From NCBI GenBank assembly GCA_025141015.1, contig CP081101.1:124001-188000 (forward strand): DNA of 64,000 nt, read 5' to 3'. The stretch comes from Rhodobacteraceae bacterium M382. GTDB lineage: Bacteria; Pseudomonadota; Alphaproteobacteria; Rhodobacterales; Rhodobacteraceae. This document shows positions 37,459 to 47,295 of this stretch, one piece after another (the first letter of the stretch is position 1; the number at the start of each line of letters is the position of its first letter). Both the position numbers and the translations under genes were made by a program. Under the pieces are notes generated by a model that saw only the letters and a program-made list of their open reading frames with translations, did no database searches and was not told where the DNA came from.

Positions 37459-40450
37459 GGGCGCGTTCTCCTTTTGCGTCATAGAACACCGGTGCGGTCA
37501 GGGTGACTTTTTCAGCATCACCATTGATGTTGCGCACTGTAAGGGTCTGACCGATGCAGGCGCGGCCGTCTTCGACCAACGCCAGCGCGATCGACCGGCC
37601 CAGGGTTTCTGACCAATAGGTCGAGCAGACCCAGCCCACGGTTTTCACCGGCGGCGCCTGGGTGGCCATCTCCACCAAATGCGAGCCATGCGGGATTACA
37701 TAGTCGCGCTTGTCGGTCAGCAGGCCCACCAGCTGCTTGCGCCCGCTGCGCGCCACTTCGGGCGCGTCAAAGCCGCGCTTGCCGATGAAGTCGCCCTTCT
37801 TTTTCGACACGATCCAGCCCATGCCCAGGTCCATCGGGGTCACCGTGCCGTCGGTGTCCTGGCCAACAACGACAAAGCCGCGTTCGGCGCGCAGGATGTG
37901 CAGCGCTTCGGTGCCAAAGGGGATGATCTCAAACTCCCGACCTGCTTCAATGATCTGTTCCCAAACATACTGGCCATAGCGCGCGGGGACATTGATCTCG
38001 AAACTGGATTCACCGGTGAAGCTGACCCGCAGGATGCGGGCGTCGAGGCCCGCCACTTTGCCGTCCTTCATGGTCATGAAGGGGAAGGCGCCAGCCGAGA
38101 TATCCAGAGAGGTGAGCTTTTCCAACACCTTGCGGGCGTTGGGGCCGGCCAGCGAACAGACTGCCCAGTGTTCGGCCACATTGGTCAGATACACGTCCAG
38201 ATGCGGCCACTCCACCTGCAGCCAGTCTTCCAGCCAGGCCAGAACCGCCGCTGCGTTGCCCGTGGTGGTGGTCATGTGATAGTGGTTTTCGCCCAGTTTG
38301 GTGGTGACACCATCATCAAAAATCATGCCGCGTTCGTTCAGCATGAAGCCATATTTGGCCTGGCCCACCTTCAGCTTGTCCCAGGCGTTGGTATAAACAA
38401 GGTTAAGGAACTTGGTGGCATCCGGGCCGCGCACGTCGATCTTGCCCAGGGTCGAGGCGTCATAGATCCCGACCGACTGACGCACCATCTTTACTTCGCG
38501 GTTCTCAGCGACTTTGTGGCTTTCGCCAGGGCGGGCATAGACCAAGGGCCGCAGAAAATCGCCCATCGCCTCCATCACTGCGCCGTTCTGGCTGTGCCAG
38601 TCCCACATCGGGGTTTTTTGGGTGAAGTGAAACAATTCGCCCGCGTTCTGTCCGGCCATCGCGCCAAAGGTGGTTGGCGTATAGGGCGGGCGAAATGTGG
38701 TGGTGCCGACGCCGGGGATAGTGTCCCCGCGCAGATCCGCCATGATCGCCAACGCGTTCACATTCGACATCTTACCCTGATCGGTGGCCATGCCGGTGGT
38801 GGTGTAACGCTTCAGATGCTCGACCGAGACATACCCTTCGCGGTGGGCAAGGTGAATATCCGCGGCGGTCACATCGTTCTGATGGTCGTGAAAGGCTTTT
38901 TTGCCTTCGCCCACCGGTTTGCGCGACGGTACATAGTAGATCGGACGCAAGTCAAAGGCTTCCTCAGACGCTGCAATTGGGGTCTTGGCAACCCCGTCAA
39001 ATCCGGCGTCCCGGGCTGCGGCCATGCCGACCTCGGTGCCCTCAGCCAGACAACCTGCCAGATCAAATGTGCCATTGCCCGAACCCGCCGCGCGGACCTT
39101 CTGCTGGCAGAACTCCGGTTTGAAACATGCCACTGCGGGATCCCAGGCGACTTTGCCGCGGGCTTGGCTCCACATATGGACCGACGGGTTCCAGCCAGCG
39201 GATACGCCAATCGCGTCGCAAGGGATCAGGATTGAATTGCCAGCGACCGTGCGCCCGTCATTACTAAGCGGCGCAATCTCACAGCCTTTCACGCTATGTT
39301 TGCCCCTGGTGGCGACGATACCAAAACCTGCGTCAACCTGAATGCCTTTGGCCTGCGCGGCTTCGAACGCCGGACCTGATGGCGATGGACGGGTATCAAC
39401 GATGGTCACCTCTGCGCCGGCATCACGGGCATCGATGGCGGCGGCATAGGCAGAGTTGTTGTTGGTGAAGATCACCACCTGTTTGCCCGGCAGCACGCCA
39501 TATTGGTTTACATATGTGCGCAGAGCGCTGGCCATCATGATGCCAGGGCGGTCGTTTTCCGCAAAAACCGGCGGACGCTCATGCGCGCCGGCAGCCAGCA
39601 CCACCTGTGCAGCCCGGATTTTCCAGAACCGTTCGCGTACGCCGTTCTGACGGGGGCCATTGTGGTTGGTCACCCGCTCTAGCGCGGTGATGTAGTTGTG
39701 GTCGTAATAGGCCGAAGCGGTGGTGCGGGTCAGCACGGTAACCTCTTCGATGGCCTCCAGTTCGCTCAGCGTGTCAGCAATCCATTGGTCGGCGGGCTTG
39801 CCGTCGATATCTTCGCCCGTGGTCAGCAGCGAGCCGCCAGCCGAGGCGTTTTCATCCAGAACAAAGACCCGCGCGCCGGTGCGGCCCGCGTTCAGCGCTG
39901 CCGCTAGACCCGCGGGCCCCATGCCGACAACCAATACATCGCAATGCACATGGCGGTGTTCATAGACATCCGGATCGTTTTCTTCGGGACATTTGCCCAG
40001 ACCGGCGGACTTGCGGATCACCGGTTCAAACACTTTCTCCCACCAGCTCGCGGGCCACATGAAGGTCTTGTAATAAAAGCCCGAAGGGATGAGCCGGGAG
40101 GCTGCATTGTTGACCGCGCCCACGTCCCAGTGGACCGAGGGCCAGCAGTTCTGGCTGGCCGCACTCAGCCCGTCATAAAGCTCGACCATGGTGGCGCGGG
40201 TGTTCGGTTCGGTCCAGGCACCGGTTTCCAACTGCACGAGGCCCGAGGGTTCTTCGGACCCGGCGGTGTATACGCCGCGCGGGCGATGGTATTTGAACGA
40301 CCGGCCCAAAAGTTTGACATTATTGGCCAGCAAAGCGGACGCAAGCGTGTCGCCCTCATAGCCCTGATAGCTTTTGCCATTGAAGGTAAAGCTGACCGGT
40401 TTCGCGCGGTTTACCCGCCCTTTGCCGGTTACACGGTTTACTTGCGCCAT
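37451..40450 (-). CDS. soxA: Sarcosine oxidase alpha subunit
   Basis: The 999-residue subunit has an N-terminal domain like the small Fe-S-type domain of the family (VSFTFNGKSYQGYEGDTLAS). A dinucleotide-binding domain follows (DVLVVGMGPAGLAAALNAGR, near 170-190). The C-terminal half is the aminomethyltransferase (GcvT)-like folate domain. It binds NAD and, with beta, FMN, and transfers the methyl-derived carbon to tetrahydrofolate. Products are glycine, hydrogen peroxide and methylene-THF. ATG 40450 follows the soxD stop by one base. Confidence 0.96.
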   Translation of the reverse strand: MAQVNRVTGKGRVNRAKPVSFTFNGKSYQGYEGDTLASALLANNVKLLGRSFKYHRPRGVYTAGSEEPSGLVQLETGAWTEPNTRATMVELYDGLSAASQNCWPSVHWDVGAVNNAASRLIPSGFYYKTFMWPASWWEKVFEPVIRKSAGLGKCPEENDPDVYEHRHVHCDVLVVGMGPAGLAAALNAGRTGARVFVLDENASAGGSLLTTGEDIDGKPADQWIADTLSELEAIEEVTVLTRTTASAYYDHNYITALERVTNHNGPRQNGVRERFWKIRAAQVVLAAGAHERPPVFAENDRPGIMMASALRTYVNQYGVLPGKQVVIFTNNNSAYAAAIDARDAGAEVTIVDTRPSPSGPAFEAAQAKGIQVDAGFGIVATRGKHSVKGCEIAPLSNDGRTVAGNSILIPCDAIGVSAGWNPSVHMWSQARGKVAWDPAVACFKPEFCQQKVRAAGSGNGTFDLAGCLAEGTEVGMAAARDAGFDGVAKTPIAASEEAFDLRPIYYVPSRKPVGEGKKAFHDHQNDVTAADIHLAHREGYVSVEHLKRYTTTGMATDQGKMSNVNALAIMADLRGDTIPGVGTTTFRPPYTPTTFGAMAGQNAGELFHFTQKTPMWDWHSQNGAVMEAMGDFLRPLVYARPGESHKVAENREVKMVRQSVGIYDASTLGKIDVRGPDATKFLNLVYTNAWDKLKVGQAKYGFMLNERGMIFDDGVTTKLGENHYHMTTTTGNAAAVLAWLEDWLQVEWPHLDVYLTNVAEHWAVCSLAGPNARKVLEKLTSLDISAGAFPFMTMKDGKVAGLDARILRVSFTGESSFEINVPARYGQYVWEQIIEAGREFEIIPFGTEALHILRAERGFVVVGQDTDGTVTPMDLGMGWIVSKKKGDFIGKRGFDAPEVARSGRKQLVGLLTDKRDYVIPHGSHLVEMATQAPPVKTVGWVCSTYWSETLGRSIALALVEDGRACIGQTLTVRNINGDAEKVTLTAPVFYDAKGERAHA

Positions 40451-40451
40451 T

Positions 40452-40793
40452 TTACTTGGCCTCGGTTTCAGTGGTTGCTTCGAATTCGGATTTCGACAGG
40501 ACACCGTCCCAATCGTCGGGCGGCAGGGGCGCGGTTTCGCCTACCTTGTAGGTGGCCCAGAACTGGTCGGTCACCGTGTGGCGTACCGCGTTGAACCAGC
40601 GGCGACAGCCCATTGCGTGGTTCCAGCGCTCCTGATGCGCGCCTTTGGGGTTCTTGCGGGTGAACAGATAGCGGGCAAACTCAGCATCGCTGATCGCAGC
40701 CATGTCTTTGGGCCGCGCGATATGCGCCTCGCCGCCATACGCGAATTCGGTGAGGTTGCGTTTGCCACAAAAGGGGCAATCTACTTGGATCAT
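40452..40793 (-). CDS. soxD: Sarcosine oxidase delta subunit
   Basis: The 113-residue subunit has the zinc-binding start MIQVDCPFCGKRNLTEF (CxxC, residues 6-9) and MGCRRWFNAVRHT with another metal-ligand region. It carries the structural zinc of the heterotetramer. Confidence 0.96.
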   Translation of the reverse strand: MIQVDCPFCGKRNLTEFAYGGEAHIARPKDMAAISDAEFARYLFTRKNPKGAHQERWNHAMGCRRWFNAVRHTVTDQFWATYKVGETAPLPPDDWDGVLSKSEFEATTETEAK

Positions 40794-40804
40794 GCTCTCT
40801 TTCC

Positions 40805-42049
40805 TTAGTGCGCAGCTGCAGCCGCCGCGGCCTCGTCGACCAGGCGGCCCGAGGTGAAGCGGTCAAGCGAGAAGGGTTTGGCGATGGGATGCAATTCGTC
40901 CTTGGCGAGACTGGCAGCAAACACGTTGCCCGATCCCGGTGTCGCCTTGAAGCCGCCAGTGCCCCAGCCGGAATTGACATACAGACCGTCAACACCGGTG
41001 TGGCTGATGATGGGTGACCGGTCGGGCGAAATATCCACGATCCCGGCCCATTGCCGCATCATCCTGAGCCGCGAGAAAATCGGCATCAGCTCGATCAGCG
41101 GGCCAATCACATGGTCGACGGCATCCAGCCCGCCGCGCTGCGAATAGGAGTTCTGAGGGTCGGTCCCTGCGCCCACCACCAGCTCGCCCTTGTCGGATTG
41201 GCTGACATAGACGTGGATGCCGTTGGACATCAGCACGCAGTCGATGACGGGTTTGATCGGCTCTGAGACCAGTGCCTGCAGCGGTACCGATTCCAGCGGC
41301 ATGTCCACGCCCGCCTTTTGCATCACGACCGAGGTATGGCCAGCTGCCACCACGCCAACGCGGTTCGACCGGATATTGCCGCGGGTGGTTTTCACCCCCA
41401 TGACTTTTCCACCCTGAATGTCGAAACCGGTGACTTCACAGTTCTGGATGATATCGACACCCAGGCTGTCAGCGGCGCGGGCATAGCCCCAGGCCACCGC
41501 ATCATGTCGGGCGGTGCCTGCACGTTTTTGCAGCAGCGCGCCCATCACGGGATAGCGGCAGTTGATGTTGATCTCGGGGATCATTTCTTTGACCTGACCG
41601 GGGCTCAGAAATTCGTTCTCGATCCCGTTTAGGTGGATCGCATTGCCACGACGTTGGATCTCCTGCATCTCATGCTCGGAATGTGCCAGAAAGCACAGAC
41701 CGCGCTGGGAGAACATCAGGTTATAGTTCAGCTCCTGGGTCAGCCCTTCCCAGAGCTTCATTGAATGCTCGTAAATGGCCGAGCTGTCGTCCCACAGGTA
41801 ATTGGAGCGCACCACGGTGGTGTTCCGCCCGGTGTTGCCGCCGCCGATCCAGCCCTTTTCCAGGATCGCGACATTGGTGATGCCGTGTTCCTTGGCCAGA
41901 TAATACGCGGTCGCCAGACCGTGGCCGCCGCCACCGATGATGATCACATCATAGGCCGGTTTGGGGTCGGGATCGCGCCATGCGCGCTGCCAGCCCTTAT
42001 GATACCCTAGGCTTTTGCCCAGGATATTCAGGAGTGAATATCGTTGCAT
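40805..42049 (-). CDS. soxB: Sarcosine oxidase beta subunit
   Basis: The 414-residue flavoprotein has the FAD-binding DVIIIGGGGHGLATAYYLAK (about 35-54) and GGGNTGRNTTVVRSNYL, with the His/Arg region near covalently bound FMN. It holds the site that oxidises sarcosine. ATG 42049 gives the standard N-terminus MQRYSLLNI. It follows a TRAP transporter set on the same strand, with a stem-loop between. Confidence 0.96.
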   Translation of the reverse strand: MQRYSLLNILGKSLGYHKGWQRAWRDPDPKPAYDVIIIGGGGHGLATAYYLAKEHGITNVAILEKGWIGGGNTGRNTTVVRSNYLWDDSSAIYEHSMKLWEGLTQELNYNLMFSQRGLCFLAHSEHEMQEIQRRGNAIHLNGIENEFLSPGQVKEMIPEININCRYPVMGALLQKRAGTARHDAVAWGYARAADSLGVDIIQNCEVTGFDIQGGKVMGVKTTRGNIRSNRVGVVAAGHTSVVMQKAGVDMPLESVPLQALVSEPIKPVIDCVLMSNGIHVYVSQSDKGELVVGAGTDPQNSYSQRGGLDAVDHVIGPLIELMPIFSRLRMMRQWAGIVDISPDRSPIISHTGVDGLYVNSGWGTGGFKATPGSGNVFAASLAKDELHPIAKPFSLDRFTSGRLVDEAAAAAAAH

Positions 42050-42070
42050 TTTATGAGTCTCTTGGTTGGT

Positions 42071-42100
42071 CTTGCTGCCCCGGCCATCCGGGGCGGCAAG
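42071..42100 (-). terminator. Stem-loop between dctM-type gene and soxB
   Basis: CTTGCTGCCCCGG and CCGGGGCGGCAAG form a long imperfect stem in the 98-bp gap. No T-run follows on the minus strand. It could attenuate read-through or protect the end of the transporter mRNA. Confidence 0.5.
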
Positions 42101-42147
42101 GAGGTTTTCTTGAACATGGCCGGGGTTTGCGACCCCAGCGAAGGGCG

Positions 42148-43437
42148 TCAGCCGAAAATCAGCGTCGGCAACCACAGCGCCACATCAGGCACATATGTGG
42201 TGATGATCAGCGTCGGCAGCCAGGCAAACGCGATGAAGACCAGAATAGGCTTCAGCATGGTATTCACCGGCGTGCCGGTGACCCGCGCACCCAGATAGAG
42301 CAGTGGCGCAGTCGGCGGCGTAATGTTCGCCATCCCGAGGTTCACACCGAGAACAGCGGCAAAATGCACCGGATCCATGCCCACCGAAGTGACGATCGGC
42401 AGCAGCAGCGGCGCCGAAAGCAGCAGGCCCGAGATATCATCCATCAGCATCCCGATCAGGATCATCACGATGTTTACCATCAAGAGGATGATGATCGGGT
42501 TTTCACTGACCGAATAGACCAGTTCCTTGGCCAGTGTCGGAATGTCTTCGAAGATCAGAAAACGTGACACGATCAGCACCATAAAGATCATCGCCATAAC
42601 AACACCGATGGTCACACCGGACTGACGAAGGGTCAGCAGCAACGTGCGCCAGGTCAAACCCTTGTAGATGTAGATTCCGATTGGGATGGCATAGAGCACA
42701 GCCACGCCTGCCGCTTCGGTCGGGGTCATGATGCCGCCATAGATGCCACCCAAGATGATGGCGGGCATCAGGAATGCGGGCATGGCAATCGCTGAACGCT
42801 TGCGCCATTCGCGCAGGAAGTGCTTGGGCCGGTCGGTCAGTACAATGTCCTGGTTCTTGCGCAGCATAAAAAAGTTCACGATGCACAAAAGCGTCACCAG
42901 GATGATGCCCGGCACCACGGTGGAGAGAAAGCACTTCAGAACCGACTGCTGGGTTACCCACGCATAGAGGATCTGCGCCGCTGACGGTGGGATCAACAGA
43001 CCCAGGGGGCTTGCGGCCACGATCAGCGCCGCCGACATGCCCTGTGGATACTTGGCCTCGCGCAGGTGCGGCATCATGATACCACCGATGCAGGTCAACG
43101 TTGCCGCGCCCGACCCGGAGATGGCCCCGAAGATTGCCGAGGCCACAACAGCCGCCGCAGTCAAACCTCCGCGAATGTGACCCACGAACAGCTCGGCCAG
43201 ATTGACCAATGGTCCGGCGATCTTGCCCTTTTCCATGACTGCGCCAGCCATGATGAACAACGGAATGGCCAGCAGCACGACCGAATTCATTTTCCAGTGG
43301 CCCGAAGGCAGATAGCCCGCAACATCATGGCCGCCAAACAGCCACAGGAACACCAGTACGCCGCCAAAAGACAGTGGCACCGAGACGCCAACCAGCAAGA
43401 GAGTACAGATGATGAGAATGGAAATACCGATGATCAT
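42148..43437 (-). CDS. TRAP transporter large permease (DctM type)
   Basis: The 429-residue protein has about twelve helices and the large-subunit segments ASAIFGAISGSGAATLTCIG (near 90) and PPTAPLLYLGARV. It couples solute uptake to the sodium gradient. ATG 43437 overlaps the end of the small permease gene by four bases. Its position directly upstream of soxB suggests that the cargo is sarcosine or a precursor such as dimethylglycine or betaine. Confidence 0.94.
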   Translation of the reverse strand: MIIGISILIICTLLLVGVSVPLSFGGVLVFLWLFGGHDVAGYLPSGHWKMNSVVLLAIPLFIMAGAVMEKGKIAGPLVNLAELFVGHIRGGLTAAAVVASAIFGAISGSGAATLTCIGGIMMPHLREAKYPQGMSAALIVAASPLGLLIPPSAAQILYAWVTQQSVLKCFLSTVVPGIILVTLLCIVNFFMLRKNQDIVLTDRPKHFLREWRKRSAIAMPAFLMPAIILGGIYGGIMTPTEAAGVAVLYAIPIGIYIYKGLTWRTLLLTLRQSGVTIGVVMAMIFMVLIVSRFLIFEDIPTLAKELVYSVSENPIIILLMVNIVMILIGMLMDDISGLLLSAPLLLPIVTSVGMDPVHFAAVLGVNLGMANITPPTAPLLYLGARVTGTPVNTMLKPILVFIAFAWLPTLIITTYVPDVALWLPTLIFG

Positions 43438-44012
43438 TTGTTGGGTCCTCTCGCGCTTTGACGCGGGATCAGCTGATTGTCTTCGCGGGTGTCCGGCGCA
43501 CCGGTTTTCAGCAGAACGTACAGATGCAGGATTGAGTAGACCGCCATCAGTATGAAGCCGAAGAAGATGCCGATGCGCGGCACCAGAAACGGGATATGCA
43601 GAGCAATGGTGGTCTGCCAGTTCGGGTAATAGCTGATCTCGTCCGCGATCATCAGAAAGGCCCAATAGATGATGGCAAAGGTGATCAGCACTTCGATGAA
43701 CTCGATGATCACATTGCGCAGCCACAGTTTGCGTGGGTCCTTGATGACAAAGCCGAGCAGATCGGCGTTCACGTGGCTTTTGTCGTATGTCCCCATGGCC
43801 GAGGCCATGAAGAACATCCAGAAGCAGATCACCATCAGCCATTCTTCATAGGCAAACAGGTCCGCGCTGAACCCGTAGCGGGCGACCACGACAAAGCCAA
43901 AGGTCAGGGCCATGATCAGCGAAGCAACGACGATGATGAAGTTTTTGATGGCCAGCGCGACCCGGACGGGCCCTGCGATGGCATTCGGAAGTTTGTCGAC
44001 AAGCTCAGGCAT
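43434..44012 (-). CDS. TRAP transporter small permease (DctQ type)
   Basis: The 192-residue protein has four helices and the DctQ motif YEEWLMVICFWMFF (about 55-68, conserved E/W cluster). GGGGAGAG precedes ATG 44012. It bridges the binding protein and the large permease. Confidence 0.93.
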   Translation of the reverse strand: MPELVDKLPNAIAGPVRVALAIKNFIIVVASLIMALTFGFVVVARYGFSADLFAYEEWLMVICFWMFFMASAMGTYDKSHVNADLLGFVIKDPRKLWLRNVIIEFIEVLITFAIIYWAFLMIADEISYYPNWQTTIALHIPFLVPRIGIFFGFILMAVYSILHLYVLLKTGAPDTREDNQLIPRQSARGPNK

Positions 44013-44049
44013 GTCTCTCCCCTTCTTGGTAGAGATTCCGCACCAGCGG

Positions 44050-44091
44050 AAAAAAACGGGCGGCAGCCGGTTTACACCGTGCCACCGCCCG
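44050..44091 (-). terminator. Intrinsic terminator/attenuator after dctP-type gene
   Basis: On the minus strand CGGGCGG...CCGCCCG forms the stem and is followed by seven T (complement of A 44050-44056). It stands between the binding-protein gene and the permease genes. It should stop part of the transcription, so that the binding protein is made in excess. Confidence 0.8.
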
Positions 44092-44105
44092 GCCGGGAGG
44101 AGGGC

Positions 44106-45110
44106 TTATTTGTCAGCCAACAAACGGTCGAGGATGTCCTGGCCCACGATCTCGCCAACTTGTGGCCAGACGTTTTCACGCACATGGGCAACCATCGCAG
44201 CCTTTTCTTCGGCGGTTGGGTCCAGAATTTCATAACCGGAGTCCAGCAGCTTGGCGCGGAAGGCATCGTCGTTGTCCAGATTCCACTGGGTGAACTCGGC
44301 TGAGGCCTTTTCAAAAGCTGAAGAAACCACGGCCTGCTGCTCTTCGTTCATTTTGTCCCATGTGCGGTTCGAAGCGTAGTAGGTCGAACCTTCGATGAAC
44401 GCACCGTAGGGGATGAAGTATTTGCCAACATCGGACACCGCAAAAGTGGTGTAGGTCAGCTGTGCGGTGCAGCAGATGGCACCGTCAACCACGCCTGACT
44501 GGATTGCCGGGAACACTTCTGCCCAATTCATAGTGGTGGTGTTGAACCCCAGCGATTCAGTGGTCGCCTTGGCGACATTCGAGGACCACACGCGGATGTT
44601 CATATCCTTGGTTCCGGTGCCCGCCCAATCGGTGGGCTTCTTGTCAGCTACGATGCCGATGAAACCTTCGGCGTTGTTGGCCAGCAGGTGGATGCCGATA
44701 TTATCCAGACGCTCACGGAAAATCTGGTTATAGGCGCTCTCGCGGTTCATGTAGATGCGTTCGACGTCGGCGTTGTCCGACACCAGGAATGGCAGCGAGT
44801 TGATCTCAAACGCCGGATCTTTGTGGGCGTAGACAAAACCATAGACCAGATCAACGTTGCCCCGGATTGCGTCTTCCAGAAGCTCCTCGCCGGAACCAAG
44901 CTGGTTGGCGGGAAACAGCGAGATTTTCAGGCCGACATCTGCGGCTTCAATCTCGGCTTTGATCTGTTCCATCATTTTTGAACCTTGATGTTCGACCGGA
45001 AAGGTACCGGCGAATTTCAGGCGCAGATCAGCGGCCATTGCAGGCAACGCAGACACGGCTGCGACTGTGCCTGCAAGCAGGGCGCTCATGACGGATTTCT
45101 TGAATGTCAT
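44106..45110 (-). CDS. TRAP transporter substrate-binding protein (DctP type)
   Basis: The 334-residue protein has a signal peptide (about 1-26, ends AMAADL) and DctP-fold segments such as LFPANQLGSGEELLEDAIRG and RVWSSNVAKATTESLGF; the latter contains the ligand-binding arginine position of the family. GVVDGAICC replaces the usual GVVDG(A/Q)E. ATG 45110 follows AGAGGAAC. It is the first gene of the transporter set ahead of soxBDAG. Confidence 0.93.
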   Translation of the reverse strand: MTFKKSVMSALLAGTVAAVSALPAMAADLRLKFAGTFPVEHQGSKMMEQIKAEIEAADVGLKISLFPANQLGSGEELLEDAIRGNVDLVYGFVYAHKDPAFEINSLPFLVSDNADVERIYMNRESAYNQIFRERLDNIGIHLLANNAEGFIGIVADKKPTDWAGTGTKDMNIRVWSSNVAKATTESLGFNTTTMNWAEVFPAIQSGVVDGAICCTAQLTYTTFAVSDVGKYFIPYGAFIEGSTYYASNRTWDKMNEEQQAVVSSAFEKASAEFTQWNLDNDDAFRAKLLDSGYEILDPTAEEKAAMVAHVRENVWPQVGEIVGQDILDRLLADK

Positions 45111-45287
45111 CTTAGAAGTTCCTCTGTTTCGTGCCCGGCTGTTTTGCAGCAGCGCGGGCCTCCTCCCATCCGGCGAACCTGCTGATTCACCGTTGGCATA
45201 GACTTCCAAAGTGCTCCCACTTTGTATTGAACATCAGGACGCATTCGTTGTATGAATCGGACAAGGGAAAACAGGATTTGGTCTTAG

Positions 45288-46298
45288 ATGTTCAGCAACA
45301 CCGCCTATCCAAGCGAACCTGACCTGAGGATTGGCCTGGTTCCACTGAATCAATTCACCATGATGCCCCTGACATGCGTTGTTGAATGTTTGCGTCATGC
45401 TGCCGATAAAATGGACTTTAGTCGTCAAATTTACTGTCAGTGGAGCCTGTTGTCCAAAGACAAGACCCCGATCCGGGCCAGTTGTGGCTTTGAAATCCTG
45501 CCCACTGAAATTTTTAACCCTCAGGCCAAATTTGATTACCTCTTGGTGTTTGCTGGCCTGATGCCTGCCGCCTTGATGGCACCCCCTGAAACCCGGGACT
45601 ACCTGCAGCGGATGCATGCGCAAGGCACCCCGCTGGTCGGAATTGATACCGGCGTAATGCTGTTGGCCCAGCTTGGTTTGCTGGATGCGCGGGAGTGCGC
45701 CATGCATTTTCATCACAAGACCGACCTGGAAGAAAATTTTCCTGCGGTTCGCCCCGTGCTGGACCAGCCGTTCATCGACCTCGGGGATGTTATCACTTGC
45801 CCCGGCGGCGCGCGCGCTCTGGATCTGATCCTGCATCTGATTGGCAAACATTGCGGCAAGGCGCGGGCGCAAAAAGCGATACGGCAGCTGATGATCGACC
45901 CCAAACATATCTCCAACACCTCTGCCCATATGCCCTATGCCAATCTCACCGACTGCGGTGACTGGCGGGTCGAGAAGGCGGTCGCGCTGATGGAAGGGCA
46001 TGTCTCCACGCCGCTACAGGTCTCGGAGCTGGCCGGGCTGATGGGGATCAGCACCCGCAACCTGACCCGGGCCTTTCGCGAGCAGGCGGGCGAAAGCCCC
46101 GCCGTCGTGTTCCGCAACATACGACTGGCCAGCAGTCACTGGTTACTCTTGAACACCAACCGTTCAATCGCGCAGATTGCCTATGAGTGTGGCTTCGCCG
46201 ACTCCGCCCATTTCAACCGCTGGTTCCACAAAACTTATAGCCTGCCGCCCAACGAATTCCGCCAAAGCCGCAAACGGCTCGGTCAGATCGACAACTGA
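45288..46298 (+). CDS. AraC-family regulator, GlxA/GbdR-like
   Basis: The 336-residue protein combines an N-terminal DJ-1/PfpI-like domain (about 15-190) with a C-terminal AraC DNA-binding domain (VSELAGLMGISTRNLTRAFR and IAQIAYECGFADSAHFNRWF). It is divergent from the TRAP-sox genes with about 180 bp between. This layout makes it the best candidate activator for sarcosine uptake and oxidation, as GbdR/SouR-type proteins are elsewhere. A second protein of this class is encoded beyond soxG. Confidence 0.9.
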   Translation: MFSNTAYPSEPDLRIGLVPLNQFTMMPLTCVVECLRHAADKMDFSRQIYCQWSLLSKDKTPIRASCGFEILPTEIFNPQAKFDYLLVFAGLMPAALMAPPETRDYLQRMHAQGTPLVGIDTGVMLLAQLGLLDARECAMHFHHKTDLEENFPAVRPVLDQPFIDLGDVITCPGGARALDLILHLIGKHCGKARAQKAIRQLMIDPKHISNTSAHMPYANLTDCGDWRVEKAVALMEGHVSTPLQVSELAGLMGISTRNLTRAFREQAGESPAVVFRNIRLASSHWLLLNTNRSIAQIAYECGFADSAHFNRWFHKTYSLPPNEFRQSRKRLGQIDN

Positions 46299-46327
46299 CT
46301 CTCCGCAGAAAAAGAAAAGAGACAGAC

Positions 46328-47218
46328 ATGCGCCGCCGCCTGCCCCCGCTTTACTCCCTGCGTGCCTTTGAGGCCGCCGCCCGCCATTCCAGTTTTTCCA
46401 AGGCTTCAAATGAGCTCAACCTGACCGCAGCGGCCATCGCCCATCAAGTCAAGAAACTGGAGATGGAGCTGGGCGTGGAGCTGTTCCAGCGTCGCCCGCG
46501 CGGAGTCGAGCTGAATGAGGCGGGCAAAGAATACCTGCGGATTGTGGAGCGCTTGCTGGATGATTTGACCAGGGAAACCCAACTCTTCAAGGCGCAACAC
46601 CGCGCACAGCCAATCCGCATCGCCGCGTTGCATGTTGTAAGCGAACGACTGGTAAGACCGTTGGTACAGGCGTTCTTTTCTGATCATCCAGACGTGCGGG
46701 CAGAGCTGATTGCTGACATGGTCGAACCTGACTTTCGCTCTGGAAACCTGGATGTGGTCGTCTGGCATGGCGAGATTCCACCGCCGCAATACCCGTCGAT
46801 CCGTATCATGTCGGAAACCCTGACGCCGGTTTGCGCGCCTCAGCTTTTAGAGAGTTTTCCAGCGGGAATGACGATGGAGGATGTGCAAAAGATCCCGGCT
46901 CTTTACGATCTCTATTGGGATGACGACTGGACAACATGGCTCGAGGCCGCGGGTGGTCGCGACTTGCAGAATAGCCTTGGATTCAGTCTGTATTCCGCGA
47001 TGATCCAGACGGTGCGGGAAGGCGGTGGTATCGCCATCGGACACACCGGTTTGCTGGAAAAAGAGCTGAAGAGCGGTCAATTGGTGAAACCCTTCGACTT
47101 GGAGATACCCAGCCGAAAAAGCTATTTCGCATTGACGACAAACGAGATTCTTCGGAAGCCGGGCGTCGCGGCATTTTGGGAATGGCTCGCAGAGGCAACA
47201 CAAGCAATGGACAAGTAA
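46328..47218 (+). CDS. LysR-family regulator, GcvA-like
   Basis: The 296-residue protein has the typical N-terminus PPLYSLRAFEAAARHSSFSK and TAAAIAHQVKKLE helix-turn-helix (about 30-48), then an effector domain. It is 30 bases after the AraC-type gene on the same strand and probably cotranscribed. It is convergent with the M20 deacylase gene. Target is open: sox genes or the deacylase operon. Confidence 0.88.
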   Translation: MRRRLPPLYSLRAFEAAARHSSFSKASNELNLTAAAIAHQVKKLEMELGVELFQRRPRGVELNEAGKEYLRIVERLLDDLTRETQLFKAQHRAQPIRIAALHVVSERLVRPLVQAFFSDHPDVRAELIADMVEPDFRSGNLDVVVWHGEIPPPQYPSIRIMSETLTPVCAPQLLESFPAGMTMEDVQKIPALYDLYWDDDWTTWLEAAGGRDLQNSLGFSLYSAMIQTVREGGGIAIGHTGLLEKELKSGQLVKPFDLEIPSRKSYFALTTNEILRKPGVAAFWEWLAEATQAMDK

Positions 47219-47295
47219 CAAGTCATCTGTCCCCCTGCGTCGCAGGTCATGGTTCGGCCCTCCCCAAGGGAAGGCGCGACTCTTTTTGTGCGATT

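Noticed and set aside
37679-39235. 518-codon plus-strand frame
   Set aside because: Antisense shadow of soxA; composition is typical of the opposite strand of a GC-rich gene.
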